Assembly: GCA_002951995.1 (NCBI GenBank)
Contig: CP019797.1
Location: forward strand, 1,906,501-1,970,500
Length of the DNA: 64,000 nt
Direction of reading: 5' to 3'
Source: Stenotrophomonas acidaminiphila
Lineage (GTDB): Bacteria > Pseudomonadota > Gammaproteobacteria > Xanthomonadales > Xanthomonadaceae
Positions 36,413 through 44,554 of the stretch are shown here, piece after piece (the first letter of the stretch is position 1; each line of letters starts with the position of its first letter). A program made the position numbers and the translations under genes. The notes under the pieces are model-generated. The model had not been told where the DNA came from and ran no database searches. It worked only from the letters and a program-made list of their open reading frames with translations.

Positions 36413-38896
36413 TTACTTGTCCGCGGCCGCCTGTGCCGGTGCGTTCTTCACGTAGCGGTCGAACCAGGCCAGCATTTCCGCCACCAGCTGCGCGTTGGAT
36501 TCCAGCGCGGTGTACCAGTGCGGCTCGTGCGGCAGCATCACCAGGCGGGTGGTACCGCCATTGCCGCGGATCGCCTGGTAGAGCTTGCGCGACTGGAACG
36601 GCTCGGTGCCGGGGTTGGCGTCGTCCTCGCCGTGCACCAGCAGCAGCGGCAGCTTGATCCTGTCGGCATAGAAGTACGGCGAGGCCTTCAGGTACACATC
36701 CTGCGCCTGCCACACCGAGCGGCGCTCGTTCTGGAAGCCGAACGGGGTGAAGGTCTTGTTGTACGAGCCGCTGGTGGCCACGCCGGCCTTGAACAGGTCG
36801 GTGTGGGCGATCAGGTTGGCGGTCATCAGGCCGCCGTGGCTGTGCCCGGTGACGCCGATGCGGTTGCGGTCCACCACGCCCAGCTCGACGGCCTTGTCCA
36901 CCGCGGCCCTGGCGTCGGCGGTGAGCTGCTCCAGGTAGGTGTCGTAGGCCGTCTTCGGGTCACCGACGATGGGGAACGAGGCATTGTCGATGATCGCGTA
37001 GCCGGCCAGCAGCATCAGCCGGTAGGGCGCCAGGCGGGTGAAGGTCTGCTGCGAGCCGGACACCTGCCCGGCCTGCGCGCTGCTGGCGAAATCGGCTGGA
37101 TAGGCATACAGGATGGCCGGCAGGCGCTGCCCTTCCTTGTAGCCCGGCGGGGTGTACAGGGTGAAGGACAGGTCGACGCCGTCGGCGCGCTTGTAGGTGA
37201 CCAGCCGCTTCTGGATCTGCCGCACTTCCGGGGTGGGGTCGGCGACCCGGGTCAGCCGGCGGCCTTCGGCGGCGTACTGGGCCTCGCCGTCGCGGGCCGT
37301 GGCAGCGCGCGCCCCCAGCTCGCGCAGCCAGGCATTGGGCGGATCGATCACCGACTGGTGCCAGGTGAGGTAGCGGCCCGGTTCGGCGGTGAAGCCGAGG
37401 AACTGGTCGTAGGCATCGGCCGCACTGCGGAACAGGCGTTCGCTCTTGAGCGTGGCCAGGTCCAGGCGGTCGAGGAACGGGCGGTCGCCCTGCGGCGAAC
37501 TGCCCTGCCCGCGCAGGAATACCTTGCCGTCCTCCTCGCGCACCACCACCGCGCCGTTGCCCAGGCGCTGGTAGACGAAGGTGCCGGGGTCGGCATACAG
37601 CTCATCGCTGGACAGGTCCCACAGCAGCCGCGCGGCCTGCTTGGGGTCGTCGATGTCGACGATGCGGGTCTGCCGCCAGTGGCGGTTCTCGTCGTACTCG
37701 CTGAGGAAACTGCGCTGCGGCTGCGCGGTCCAGTCGAAGCCGGCATAGCGCTGCGTGGTGCGGGCGATCTCGCGCGGCGCGGCGGTGAACGGTGCCGACT
37801 GCAGCATCAGCCGGTCGCGCTGCGGCACGCTGACATTCCAGTCGCCCTTGTCCAGCGCCTCGGCCCATACCAGGGTGGCCGGGTCGGTCGCGCGCCAGTC
37901 GAAATCACGCGGCCCCTCCGGCACGCCGTGCACCGGCACGCGCTCGGCCAACGGCAGCGAGGCGATGCGGGTGCGCTTGCCGGTGGTCACGTCCAGCACG
38001 TCCACGTCGTAGCCGAAGCGCTGGTAGGTGACCGCGTGCGAGAACGGCGGCTTGAGGGTCTGGGTGAGCACATGCACGCCGTCGGGCGCGCCGTTGACGC
38101 CGTTGTACAGCTGCGGCGCGCCCACCGCGCGGACCTCGCCGGAGCCGGCCTCGACCACCGCCAGCTGCGACAGGCCGTAGTAGGCGAACAGGCGTTCGTC
38201 ATGGGCGCTGGCCAGGGTGTCGCGGGTTTCGTAGGTGCTGCTCTCGCCCTTGGCACCGAGCGATTCCTGTACGTCCGGGCCGTACACGTCGTCACCGGCG
38301 GGCGCCGGCCCCTGCTCGGCCGGCACCAGCTTGACCAGCAGGCGGCTGCCGCCGTCCAGCCACTGCACGGTACTGCCGAACATGGGGTTCAGGCGCACGC
38401 CGGGCACCTGCCGGACCTGGCCGCTGGCGGCATCGCCCACCCACAGCTGCACCGCGTCGGCGACCACGTTCTGGAAGGCGAAGCGGCGGCCATCCGGCGA
38501 CCACAGCGCCCCGCCGGCACAGGCGTCGCCCGGCAGCGGCACGCGGGTGTGTTCGCCGCTGGCGATATCGACCAGGGTGAAGTCGGCCACGCAGGCGGGG
38601 ATGCCGTAGCCGCCCGGGGTATCGTGGCGGCTGCGGTTGCCGGGCTCCAGGCGCAGCCCGGCCAGCTTCAGGTACGGCCGGGCGACGCGGCTGATCGACG
38701 GATAGGTCTGGCTGGTGGTCAGCAGCAGGCGCCTGCCGGTAGGGTCGACGCTGGGCATCGGCGGTGGCGGCGCCGTCAATACCTTCAACAGTTCGGCCGG
38801 CGGCTTGGCGTATTCGGCATGCGCAGGCATGCTGGGCAACACGGCGGCAGCGGCCGCGGCCAGTGCCGCGGACCAGGCGGTGAAACGGATGCTCAT
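36413..38896 (-). CDS. Exported S9-family peptidase (prolyl oligopeptidase-like)
   Basis: An 827-residue protein with a signal peptide (cleavage near AHAE, about 28), a beta-propeller-like middle (about 60-520) and a C-terminal alpha/beta-hydrolase peptidase domain (about 570-820). The catalytic triad is readable: Ser in GHSHGG (about 686), Asp in HGEDDANPG (about 758-759) and His in PHEPHWY (about 793). It is closest in outline to the glutamyl-endopeptidase/dipeptidyl-peptidase branch of S9, acting on peptides in the periplasm. The start at 38896 has AGGGA just upstream; an ATG four codons earlier is also in frame. Confidence 0.9.
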   Translation of the reverse strand: MSIRFTAWSAALAAAAAAVLPSMPAHAEYAKPPAELLKVLTAPPPPMPSVDPTGRRLLLTTSQTYPSISRVARPYLKLAGLRLEPGNRSRHDTPGGYGIPACVADFTLVDIASGEHTRVPLPGDACAGGALWSPDGRRFAFQNVVADAVQLWVGDAASGQVRQVPGVRLNPMFGSTVQWLDGGSRLLVKLVPAEQGPAPAGDDVYGPDVQESLGAKGESSTYETRDTLASAHDERLFAYYGLSQLAVVEAGSGEVRAVGAPQLYNGVNGAPDGVHVLTQTLKPPFSHAVTYQRFGYDVDVLDVTTGKRTRIASLPLAERVPVHGVPEGPRDFDWRATDPATLVWAEALDKGDWNVSVPQRDRLMLQSAPFTAAPREIARTTQRYAGFDWTAQPQRSFLSEYDENRHWRQTRIVDIDDPKQAARLLWDLSSDELYADPGTFVYQRLGNGAVVVREEDGKVFLRGQGSSPQGDRPFLDRLDLATLKSERLFRSAADAYDQFLGFTAEPGRYLTWHQSVIDPPNAWLRELGARAATARDGEAQYAAEGRRLTRVADPTPEVRQIQKRLVTYKRADGVDLSFTLYTPPGYKEGQRLPAILYAYPADFASSAQAGQVSGSQQTFTRLAPYRLMLLAGYAIIDNASFPIVGDPKTAYDTYLEQLTADARAAVDKAVELGVVDRNRIGVTGHSHGGLMTANLIAHTDLFKAGVATSGSYNKTFTPFGFQNERRSVWQAQDVYLKASPYFYADRIKLPLLLVHGEDDANPGTEPFQSRKLYQAIRGNGGTTRLVMLPHEPHWYTALESNAQLVAEMLAWFDRYVKNAPAQAAADK

Positions 38897-38999
38897 GGTG
38901 TCCCTCATGCGCTGGAATGGTGCCGGCCGGATGCTGGCGGCAACCGAATCTAGCACCGCCGGGGGAGCGGCCGGATGGGCCGGAAGCAAGGGGTGGGCG

Positions 39000-39012
39000 C
39001 CCCCCCCCCCCC
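39000..39012. repeat. 13-base C homopolymer in divergent intergenic region
   Basis: Thirteen consecutive C bases lie between the S9 peptidase gene (start 38896, leftward) and the diguanylate cyclase gene (start 39092, rightward), 80 bases before the cyclase. Long mononucleotide runs are prone to length change by slipped-strand mispairing, so this could vary promoter spacing. It is outside the coding regions as called here. Confidence 0.8.
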
Positions 39013-39091
39013 GCTGCTGCCGCGGCGGGCGGCCGAAGATGCGTACTGGGTGAGAGAACGACAGCGCCATACTTGCTATGTTGCCAAGGCC

Positions 39092-40102
39092 ATGAAACCC
39101 GCCGCCGGATCGCCGACGCCCTCTTCGCTGCCGCGTGAGCTGCGCAGTGCCCCGCTGCGCACCATTGCCCCGGTCGCCGCCCTGGCGCTGCTGGCGTTCG
39201 CCGGCTGGCTGGCGTGGCAGCGGCTGCCGCTGCAGGCACTTGCGGCACTGGCCTGCGCGGTGCCGGCGGTGGTCGCCACCTGGCTGGTGCACAAGCGCGC
39301 GGCGCAGCTGTCCAGCGCCGGCCTGCTGCTGTGCCTGGTGAACGTGGCCGGCTGCCTGCTGGCCGCCGGCGAACTGGGCCACCGCGCCCTGCCGTGGTCG
39401 CTGCTGACGCTGATGGCCAACTTCTTCCTGGTGCACAACCGCATCGCCACGCCGGCGAACCTGCTGCTGGTGGCCGGGCTGCTGCTGATCCCCGGCGTGC
39501 TGCGCAGACCGGCGCTGGACCTGCAGGCGCTGGTGGTGATGGCGCTCATCCTGGGGTTCGGTTTCCGCTTCTCGCGGCGACTGCAGGGCGACCGCACGCG
39601 ACTGGAACAGCTGGCGTCGCTGGACGAGCTGACCGGGCTGCCGAACCGCCGCGCGCTGGAAAAGACCCTGGTGCAGCAAATCGGCAGCGCCCGCAACGGG
39701 CGTTTCCGGCATGCGCTGGTGATCCTGGACATCGACCATTTCAAGGACGTCAACGACCACTACGGGCACACCGCCGGCGACAACGTGCTGGTCGAGCTGG
39801 CGGCGATCCTGCGGCTGGAGCTGCGCGAGCAGGACAAGGTGTTCCGCTTCGGCGGCGAGGAGTTCGTGATCCTGGCCGAGGCCGGCAGCCGCGAGTCGCT
39901 GGCCAGCTTCACCGAGCGGGTGCGCGAATCCGTGCAGCAGTTGCTGCACGGCCCGGGCGGCGGCATCACCATCTCGCTCGGTGCGGCCATGTATGCCGGC
40001 GAGCAGTACTGGCAGGACTGGTTCTCGCGCGCCGACGCGGCGCTGTACCTGGCCAAGGGCAACGGCCGCAACAGCGTGGTGATCGCCGACGACCCGGGCT
40101 GA
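39092..40102 (+). CDS. Membrane diguanylate cyclase (GGDEF)
   Basis: A 336-residue protein with a hydrophobic N-terminal half (about 25-165, probably five or six membrane helices) and a C-terminal GGDEF domain (about 175-335). The active site is FGGEEF, a fully active variant. The RxxD inhibitory site for product feedback (REQD) sits five residues before it, and DIDHFKDVNDHYGH gives the metal-binding Asp. It should make cyclic di-GMP from two GTP at the inner membrane. The ATG at 39092 has only a weak ribosome-binding site; longer in-frame starts would translate the C homopolymer into a proline run and are less likely. Confidence 0.9.
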   Translation: MKPAAGSPTPSSLPRELRSAPLRTIAPVAALALLAFAGWLAWQRLPLQALAALACAVPAVVATWLVHKRAAQLSSAGLLLCLVNVAGCLLAAGELGHRALPWSLLTLMANFFLVHNRIATPANLLLVAGLLLIPGVLRRPALDLQALVVMALILGFGFRFSRRLQGDRTRLEQLASLDELTGLPNRRALEKTLVQQIGSARNGRFRHALVILDIDHFKDVNDHYGHTAGDNVLVELAAILRLELREQDKVFRFGGEEFVILAEAGSRESLASFTERVRESVQQLLHGPGGGITISLGAAMYAGEQYWQDWFSRADAALYLAKGNGRNSVVIADDPG

Positions 40103-40250
40103 GGCCGGCGGCGCACTGGTCACGACCACAGTGGAATGACCCGGCTCCCGACGTGGCGCTCTCGCGCACGGCCTGCGACGGTGGTGTTGACCGCAGGATG
40201 ATTCCCGGCGACGGCCGGAAGTGGAACCGGCGGCGCAAACCGCGAAAAGC

Positions 40251-40276
40251 GGAAGCACCGCATGCGCGGCGCTTCC
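40251..40276 (-). terminator. Intrinsic terminator of the OmpA-family gene
   Basis: On the minus strand GGAAGCGCCGC-GCAT-GCGGTGCTTCC forms an 11-base-pair stem with one mismatch, followed by GCTTTTCG. It lies 20 bases beyond the stop codon of the OmpA-family gene. Confidence 0.75.
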
Positions 40277-40296
40277 GGGGGGGTACTACGCGCCGG

Positions 40297-40995
40297 TCAC
40301 GAGCGCAGTGGAATGACGCGGATCTCGACGCGGCGGTTCTGCGCGCGGCCGGCATCGGTGTCGTTGCTGGCGATCGGGTAGTTCTTGCCGGCGCCCAGGG
40401 TCTCGATGCGCTCGCGCTGCACGCCCTGCGCGGCGAGGTAGGCGGCCACGGCGTCGGCGCGTTCCTTGGAGATGCGGTTGTTGACCGCGTCGCTGCCGAT
40501 GCTGTCGGTGTGGCCGACCACTTCGATCATGGTCTGGTTGTATTCGGCCAGGGTCGCCGCGACACCGTTGAGGGCGCCGTAGAACTGCGGCTTGAGCGTG
40601 GTCTTGTTGAAATCGAAGGTGATGCCGTCGGGCAGGTTCAGGGTGATGTTGTCGCCCTGCCGCTGCACGTCGATGCCGGTGTTGGCGGTGCGCTCGCGCA
40701 GGGCGCGCTCCTGGCGGTCCTGGTAGTTGCCGATGGCGGCACCGGACAGCGCGCCGATGCCGGCGCCGACCATGGCGCGCTGGCGGCGCTCGGTGGCGTT
40801 GTCGCCGCTGAGCAGGCCCGCGGCCACGCCGATGGCGGTACCGATCAGCGCGCCCTTGCCGGTGCGGTTCTGCTGCTGGGTGGGGTTGCCGTACGGATCA
40901 CTCTGCACATAGGAGCCGCCGGTGGCGCAGGCCGACAGCACGGCGGCGGTCACCAGGCCGATGGAAAGGTTGCGGATAACGGTGCGGGTGGTCAT
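40297..40995 (-). CDS. OmpA-family outer-membrane lipoprotein (YiaD/YfiB-like)
   Basis: A 232-residue lipoprotein precursor with lipobox LSAC (Cys about 23). Glycine-zipper segments follow (about 45-95; GALIGTAIGVAAGLLSG and AMVGAGIGALSGAAIGNYQ), and then a C-terminal OmpA-like peptidoglycan-binding domain (about 115-232) with GHTDSIGSDAVNNRISKERADAV. It should link the outer membrane to peptidoglycan. GGAGATT precedes the ATG at 40995. A partial copy of its 3' end lies beyond the terminator (see findings). Confidence 0.92.
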   Translation of the reverse strand: MTTRTVIRNLSIGLVTAAVLSACATGGSYVQSDPYGNPTQQQNRTGKGALIGTAIGVAAGLLSGDNATERRQRAMVGAGIGALSGAAIGNYQDRQERALRERTANTGIDVQRQGDNITLNLPDGITFDFNKTTLKPQFYGALNGVAATLAEYNQTMIEVVGHTDSIGSDAVNNRISKERADAVAAYLAAQGVQRERIETLGAGKNYPIASNDTDAGRAQNRRVEIRVIPLRS

Positions 40996-41252
40996 CGGGG
41001 AATCTCCGTCTGGTGCCGGCCGTGCCGGCGTGGATTGCGCGGGCAGCATAAACAGCCAGGCGCGAGTGGCGGATGACGAAACCACCCGGCCACCGGGCTC
41101 CATTCAGGTACCTGTCCAGGATTGCAATCGTGGCGACCGGCGCCTTCCCCCGCGTCCATGCACGGGCGTCGCCGGCAGGCGCCGGGCATGCGGGTGCCCC
41201 CGCGAGTGCTCCGGCGGCGGACGACGCGGCCGAGCGGCGACGCCCGCCGATG

Positions 41253-41696
41253 CTAGTCCACCGCCGGCGACCAGCTGGCGCCGTAGAGCTGCCACTGCCC
41301 GTCGACCTGCCGCCAGTGGCTGGTGACCTGCTGCAGCTGCCCGCGCTCGGGCAGGAAGCGGCCGTCGCCCCCGGTGAGCAGCACGCTGAAGCGGACGGTC
41401 GCGGTAGCCCCCTGCCCCATCTCGACCCGCAGCGGGCCGGTGCGTGCGCCGACCCGGGCGTTGAGCAGCAGTTGCGCGCGCAGCAACCGGTCCAGGCCAG
41501 CGCGGTCCAGGGTGTCATTGCCGATGAAGTCGGTGGCGACACCCGCCATGAAATCGCGCGGTTCGCCCTGTTCCACCGCGGCCTGCATCCGCGCCACGGT
41601 GTCGCGCAGACGCTGCTCCGGCGCCTGCCGCGTGCAGGCGCACAGCAGCAGCACGATCAGCGCAATACGCACGCAGTTGAAGACCGTTCGGATCAT
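41253..41696 (-). CDS. Small putative lipoprotein of unknown function
   Basis: A 147-residue protein with a hydrophobic signal segment (about 8-20) and a possible lipobox LCAC (Cys about 21). The body (about 25-145) alternates a helical N-terminal part ([21 protein letters not shown]) with strands ending in [15 protein letters not shown], an outline like the NTF2/SnoaL-type fold. No function can be assigned. GGGAG lies before the ATG at 41696. It diverges from rpfB, sharing a 105-base promoter region. Confidence 0.72.
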   Translation of the reverse strand: MIRTVFNCVRIALIVLLLCACTRQAPEQRLRDTVARMQAAVEQGEPRDFMAGVATDFIGNDTLDRAGLDRLLRAQLLLNARVGARTGPLRVEMGQGATATVRFSVLLTGGDGRFLPERGQLQQVTSHWRQVDGQWQLYGASWSPAVD

Positions 41697-41801
41697 CGCT
41701 CCCTTCGCCTTTTCCATTCTGGACGGTATGCTGCGGCAACGGCCACCGTCGGCGCATGGCCGCCATACCAACTAGACCACAACCATTTCCTGGAGGGGAA
41801 G

Positions 41802-43484
41802 ATGAATCAGGAACGTCCCTGGCTGCAGAGTTATCCCGCCGGCGTGCCGGCCGAGATCGACGTCGATGAATTCCGCTCCGTGGCCGCGGTGTTCGATGCC
41901 TCCGTAGCCAAGTTCCGTGACCGTCCCGCCTACTCCAACTTCGGCAAGGTGCTGACCTACGGGCAGGCCGATGCCCTGGTGACCCAGTTTGCCGCTTACC
42001 TGCTGGGCGAGCTGCAGCTGAAGAAGGGCGACCGCGTGGCGGTGATGATGCCCAACTGCCTGCAGTACCCGATCGCCACCTTCGGCATCCTGCGCGCGGG
42101 CCTGACGGTGGTGAACGTCAACCCGCTGTACACCCCGCGCGAGCTGAAGCACCAGCTGGTCGATTCCGGCGCCTCGGCGCTGGTGGTGGTGGACAATTTC
42201 GGCGACACGGTGCAGCAGGTGATCGCCGACACGCCGGTCAGGCAGGTGATCACCACCGGGCTGGGCGACATGCTCGGCTTCCCCAAGGGCGCGATCGTCA
42301 ATTTCGTGCTCAAGTACGTCAAGAAGATGGTGCCCGACTACCGCATCAAGGGCACGATCCGCTTCCGCGAGGCGCTGCGCCTGGGTGCGCGCCACCCCAT
42401 GCCGCCGGTGGAGATCAGCCACGACGACATCGCCTTCCTGCAGTACACCGGCGGCACCACCGGGGTGGCCAAGGGCGCCATGCTGACCCACCGCAACCTG
42501 GTGGCGAACATGCAGCAGGCGTCGGCATGGATCTCCGCCTCGGGGGTCAAGCCCGGCGAGGAGGTGATCATCACCGCGCTGCCGCTGTACCACATCTTCG
42601 CGCTGACGGCCAACGGCCTGGTCTTCATGAAGCTGGGCGGCCTGAACCACCTGATCACCAACCCGCGCGACATGAAGGGCTTCGTCAAGGAGCTGCGCAA
42701 CAACCGCTTCACCGCCATCACCGGCGTCAACACGCTGTTCAACGGCCTGCTCAACACGCCCGGCTTCGAGGATGTGGACTTCTCCTCGCTCAAGGTCACC
42801 CTGGGCGGCGGCATGGCGGTGCAGCGGGCGGTGGCCGAACGCTGGAAGAAGATCACCGGCACCACCCTGGTGGAGGCCTACGGCCTGACCGAGACCTCGC
42901 CGGCGGCCTGCATCAACCCGCTGGACCTGGCCGAGTACAACGGCGCCATCGGCCTGCCGATTCCGTCCACCGACGCCTGCGTGAAGGACGATGACGGCAA
43001 CATGCTCGCGGTCGGCGAGGTCGGCGAGCTGTGCATCCGCGGCCCGCAGGTGATGAAGGGCTACTGGCACCGCCCTGACGAGACCGCCAAGGCGATGGAC
43101 GCCGGCGGCTGGCTGCATACCGGCGACATGGCGCGCATGGACGAGAAGGGCTTCTTCTACATCGTCGACCGCAAGAAGGACATGATCCTGGTGTCCGGCT
43201 TCAACGTGTACCCGAACGAGGTCGAGGACGTCATCGCGATGATGCCCGGCGTGCTGGAAGTGGCCGCGGTCGGCGTGCCGAACGAGAAATCCGGCGAGGT
43301 GGTCAAGGTGGTCATCGTCAAGAAGGACCCGAACCTGACCGAGGAGCAGGTCAAGGAGTTCGCCCGCGCCAACCTGACCGGCTACAAGCACCCGCGCATC
43401 GTCGAGTTCCGCAAGGAGCTGCCCAAGACCAACGTCGGCAAGATCCTGCGCCGCGAACTGCGCGACGCCCCGCCGGCCGGCTGA
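41802..43484 (+). CDS. rpfB: Long-chain-fatty-acid CoA ligase RpfB
   Basis: A 560-residue AMP-forming acyl-CoA synthetase of the FadD type. The ATP-binding signature [13 protein letters not shown] is at about 213-225. YGLTETSP (about 360) and the hinge/C-terminal block GWLHTGD to VGKILRREL follow. In Xanthomonas, RpfB activates fatty acids and contributes to turnover of the quorum signal DSF. GGAGGGG precedes the ATG at 41802. A strong terminator lies between it and rpfF, so the two are at least partly separate transcription units. Confidence 0.95.
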   Translation: MNQERPWLQSYPAGVPAEIDVDEFRSVAAVFDASVAKFRDRPAYSNFGKVLTYGQADALVTQFAAYLLGELQLKKGDRVAVMMPNCLQYPIATFGILRAGLTVVNVNPLYTPRELKHQLVDSGASALVVVDNFGDTVQQVIADTPVRQVITTGLGDMLGFPKGAIVNFVLKYVKKMVPDYRIKGTIRFREALRLGARHPMPPVEISHDDIAFLQYTGGTTGVAKGAMLTHRNLVANMQQASAWISASGVKPGEEVIITALPLYHIFALTANGLVFMKLGGLNHLITNPRDMKGFVKELRNNRFTAITGVNTLFNGLLNTPGFEDVDFSSLKVTLGGGMAVQRAVAERWKKITGTTLVEAYGLTETSPAACINPLDLAEYNGAIGLPIPSTDACVKDDDGNMLAVGEVGELCIRGPQVMKGYWHRPDETAKAMDAGGWLHTGDMARMDEKGFFYIVDRKKDMILVSGFNVYPNEVEDVIAMMPGVLEVAAVGVPNEKSGEVVKVVIVKKDPNLTEEQVKEFARANLTGYKHPRIVEFRKELPKTNVGKILRRELRDAPPAG

Positions 43485-43510
43485 AGCCCGCCTGTCCAGC
43501 CGTGCCCCTG

Positions 43511-43540
43511 AAGGCCCCGCCGGCCCCCGGCGGGGCCTTT
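43511..43540 (+). terminator. Intrinsic terminator after rpfB
   Basis: AAGGCCCCGCCGG-CCCC-CGGCGGGGCCTTT is a near-perfect 13-base-pair hairpin ending in T residues, 27 bases after rpfB. It implies a separate promoter for rpfF in the 100 bases that follow; a GTAGGAT at 43566 is a candidate -10 element. Confidence 0.85.
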
Positions 43541-43642
43541 GCGCATGCGCCGGACCATGGCGCGTGTAGGATCGCGGAGTGCCAGCGTCCGGCCCGCCGC
43601 CCACGCTTCCGATTCTGCGGGCCTCCTGCAAGGACCCAGCCC

Positions 43643-44530
43643 ATGAACGCGATCGAACTGTTGCCCGTCGGCACCCCCGCCACCGACTACGCCACCCCCT
43701 ACTCCACCATCCGTGTGCACGACGACGCGGTCGGCGACGTGCATTGGCTGCACATGCACGCCGACGCCGGCCCCGGCGTGCGCCCCTGCTTCCGCAAGCC
43801 GCTGATGACCGAGATGCACGCCTACCTGGACGGCATCACTGGCGACCCGCAGGCCCGTCCCGGGCGCCTGCGCCACCTGGTGCTGGCGTCGGCGGCCGAC
43901 GCCTTCAACCTCGGCGGCGACCTGGACGTGTTCTCCGCGCTGATCCGCGCGTGCGACGGCGACGGCCTGCTGCGCTACGCGCGCAGCTGCGTCGACGGCG
44001 TGTACCGTTTCCATGCCGGACTGGACGGCAGCTTCCGCACCATCGCCCTGCTGCAGGGCGATGCGCTCGGCGGCGGCCTGGAGATGGCCCTGTCCTGCCA
44101 CACCATCGTCGCCGAGGAAGGCGTCGGCATGGGCCTGCCCGAAGTGCTGTTCGGCCTGTTCCCGGGCATGGGCGCCTACAACTTCCTGAGCCGGCGAGTG
44201 TCGCCGCAGCTGGCCGAGCGCATCATCCTCGAGGGCCGTGTGTACAGCGCCGAGGAAATGCATGCCATGGGCGTGGTCGACATCCTGGTGCCGCGCGGCC
44301 ACGGCGAACAGGCGGTCAACGACCTGATCCGGCAGCAGCAGCGCATCCCGCAGTCGTACCTGGCGATGAACGCGGTACGCGGCATTTCCAACCGGGTCGA
44401 CTACCAGGAACTGATGGACATCACCCGGGTCTGGGTGGATGCGGCGCTGGCGCTGGACGAGAAGTCGCTGCGCACCATGGACCGGCTGGTCAAGGCGCAG
44501 ACCCGCCGCAGCGGCCAGGTGCGGGGTTGA
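43643..44530 (+). CDS. rpfF: DSF synthase RpfF (enoyl-CoA hydratase/thioesterase family)
   Basis: A 295-residue crotonase-fold enzyme that makes the diffusible signal factor (cis-2-unsaturated fatty acid) from 3-hydroxyacyl-ACP by dehydration and thioester cleavage. The two catalytic glutamates of the family are present: E147 in GGGLEMAL and E167 in GLPEVLFGLFPGMGAY, equivalent to E141 and E161 of X. campestris RpfF. AAGGA precedes the ATG at 43643. It runs tail to tail with rpfC, with 24 bases between stop codons. In homologues RpfC binds RpfF and restrains it at low cell density. Confidence 0.96.
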   Translation: MNAIELLPVGTPATDYATPYSTIRVHDDAVGDVHWLHMHADAGPGVRPCFRKPLMTEMHAYLDGITGDPQARPGRLRHLVLASAADAFNLGGDLDVFSALIRACDGDGLLRYARSCVDGVYRFHAGLDGSFRTIALLQGDALGGGLEMALSCHTIVAEEGVGMGLPEVLFGLFPGMGAYNFLSRRVSPQLAERIILEGRVYSAEEMHAMGVVDILVPRGHGEQAVNDLIRQQQRIPQSYLAMNAVRGISNRVDYQELMDITRVWVDAALALDEKSLRTMDRLVKAQTRRSGQVRG

Positions 44531-44554
44531 ACCGCACCGGGACGGCGATGGAAC

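Noticed and set aside
35942-38953. A 1003-residue plus-strand open frame
   Set aside because: Mostly antisense to the S9 peptidase, which has a signal peptide and a complete catalytic triad.
38909-40258. Upstream extension of the S9 peptidase frame to 40258
   Set aside because: The extra 450 residues lie antisense to the diguanylate cyclase; a signal peptide and ribosome-binding site support the start near 38896.
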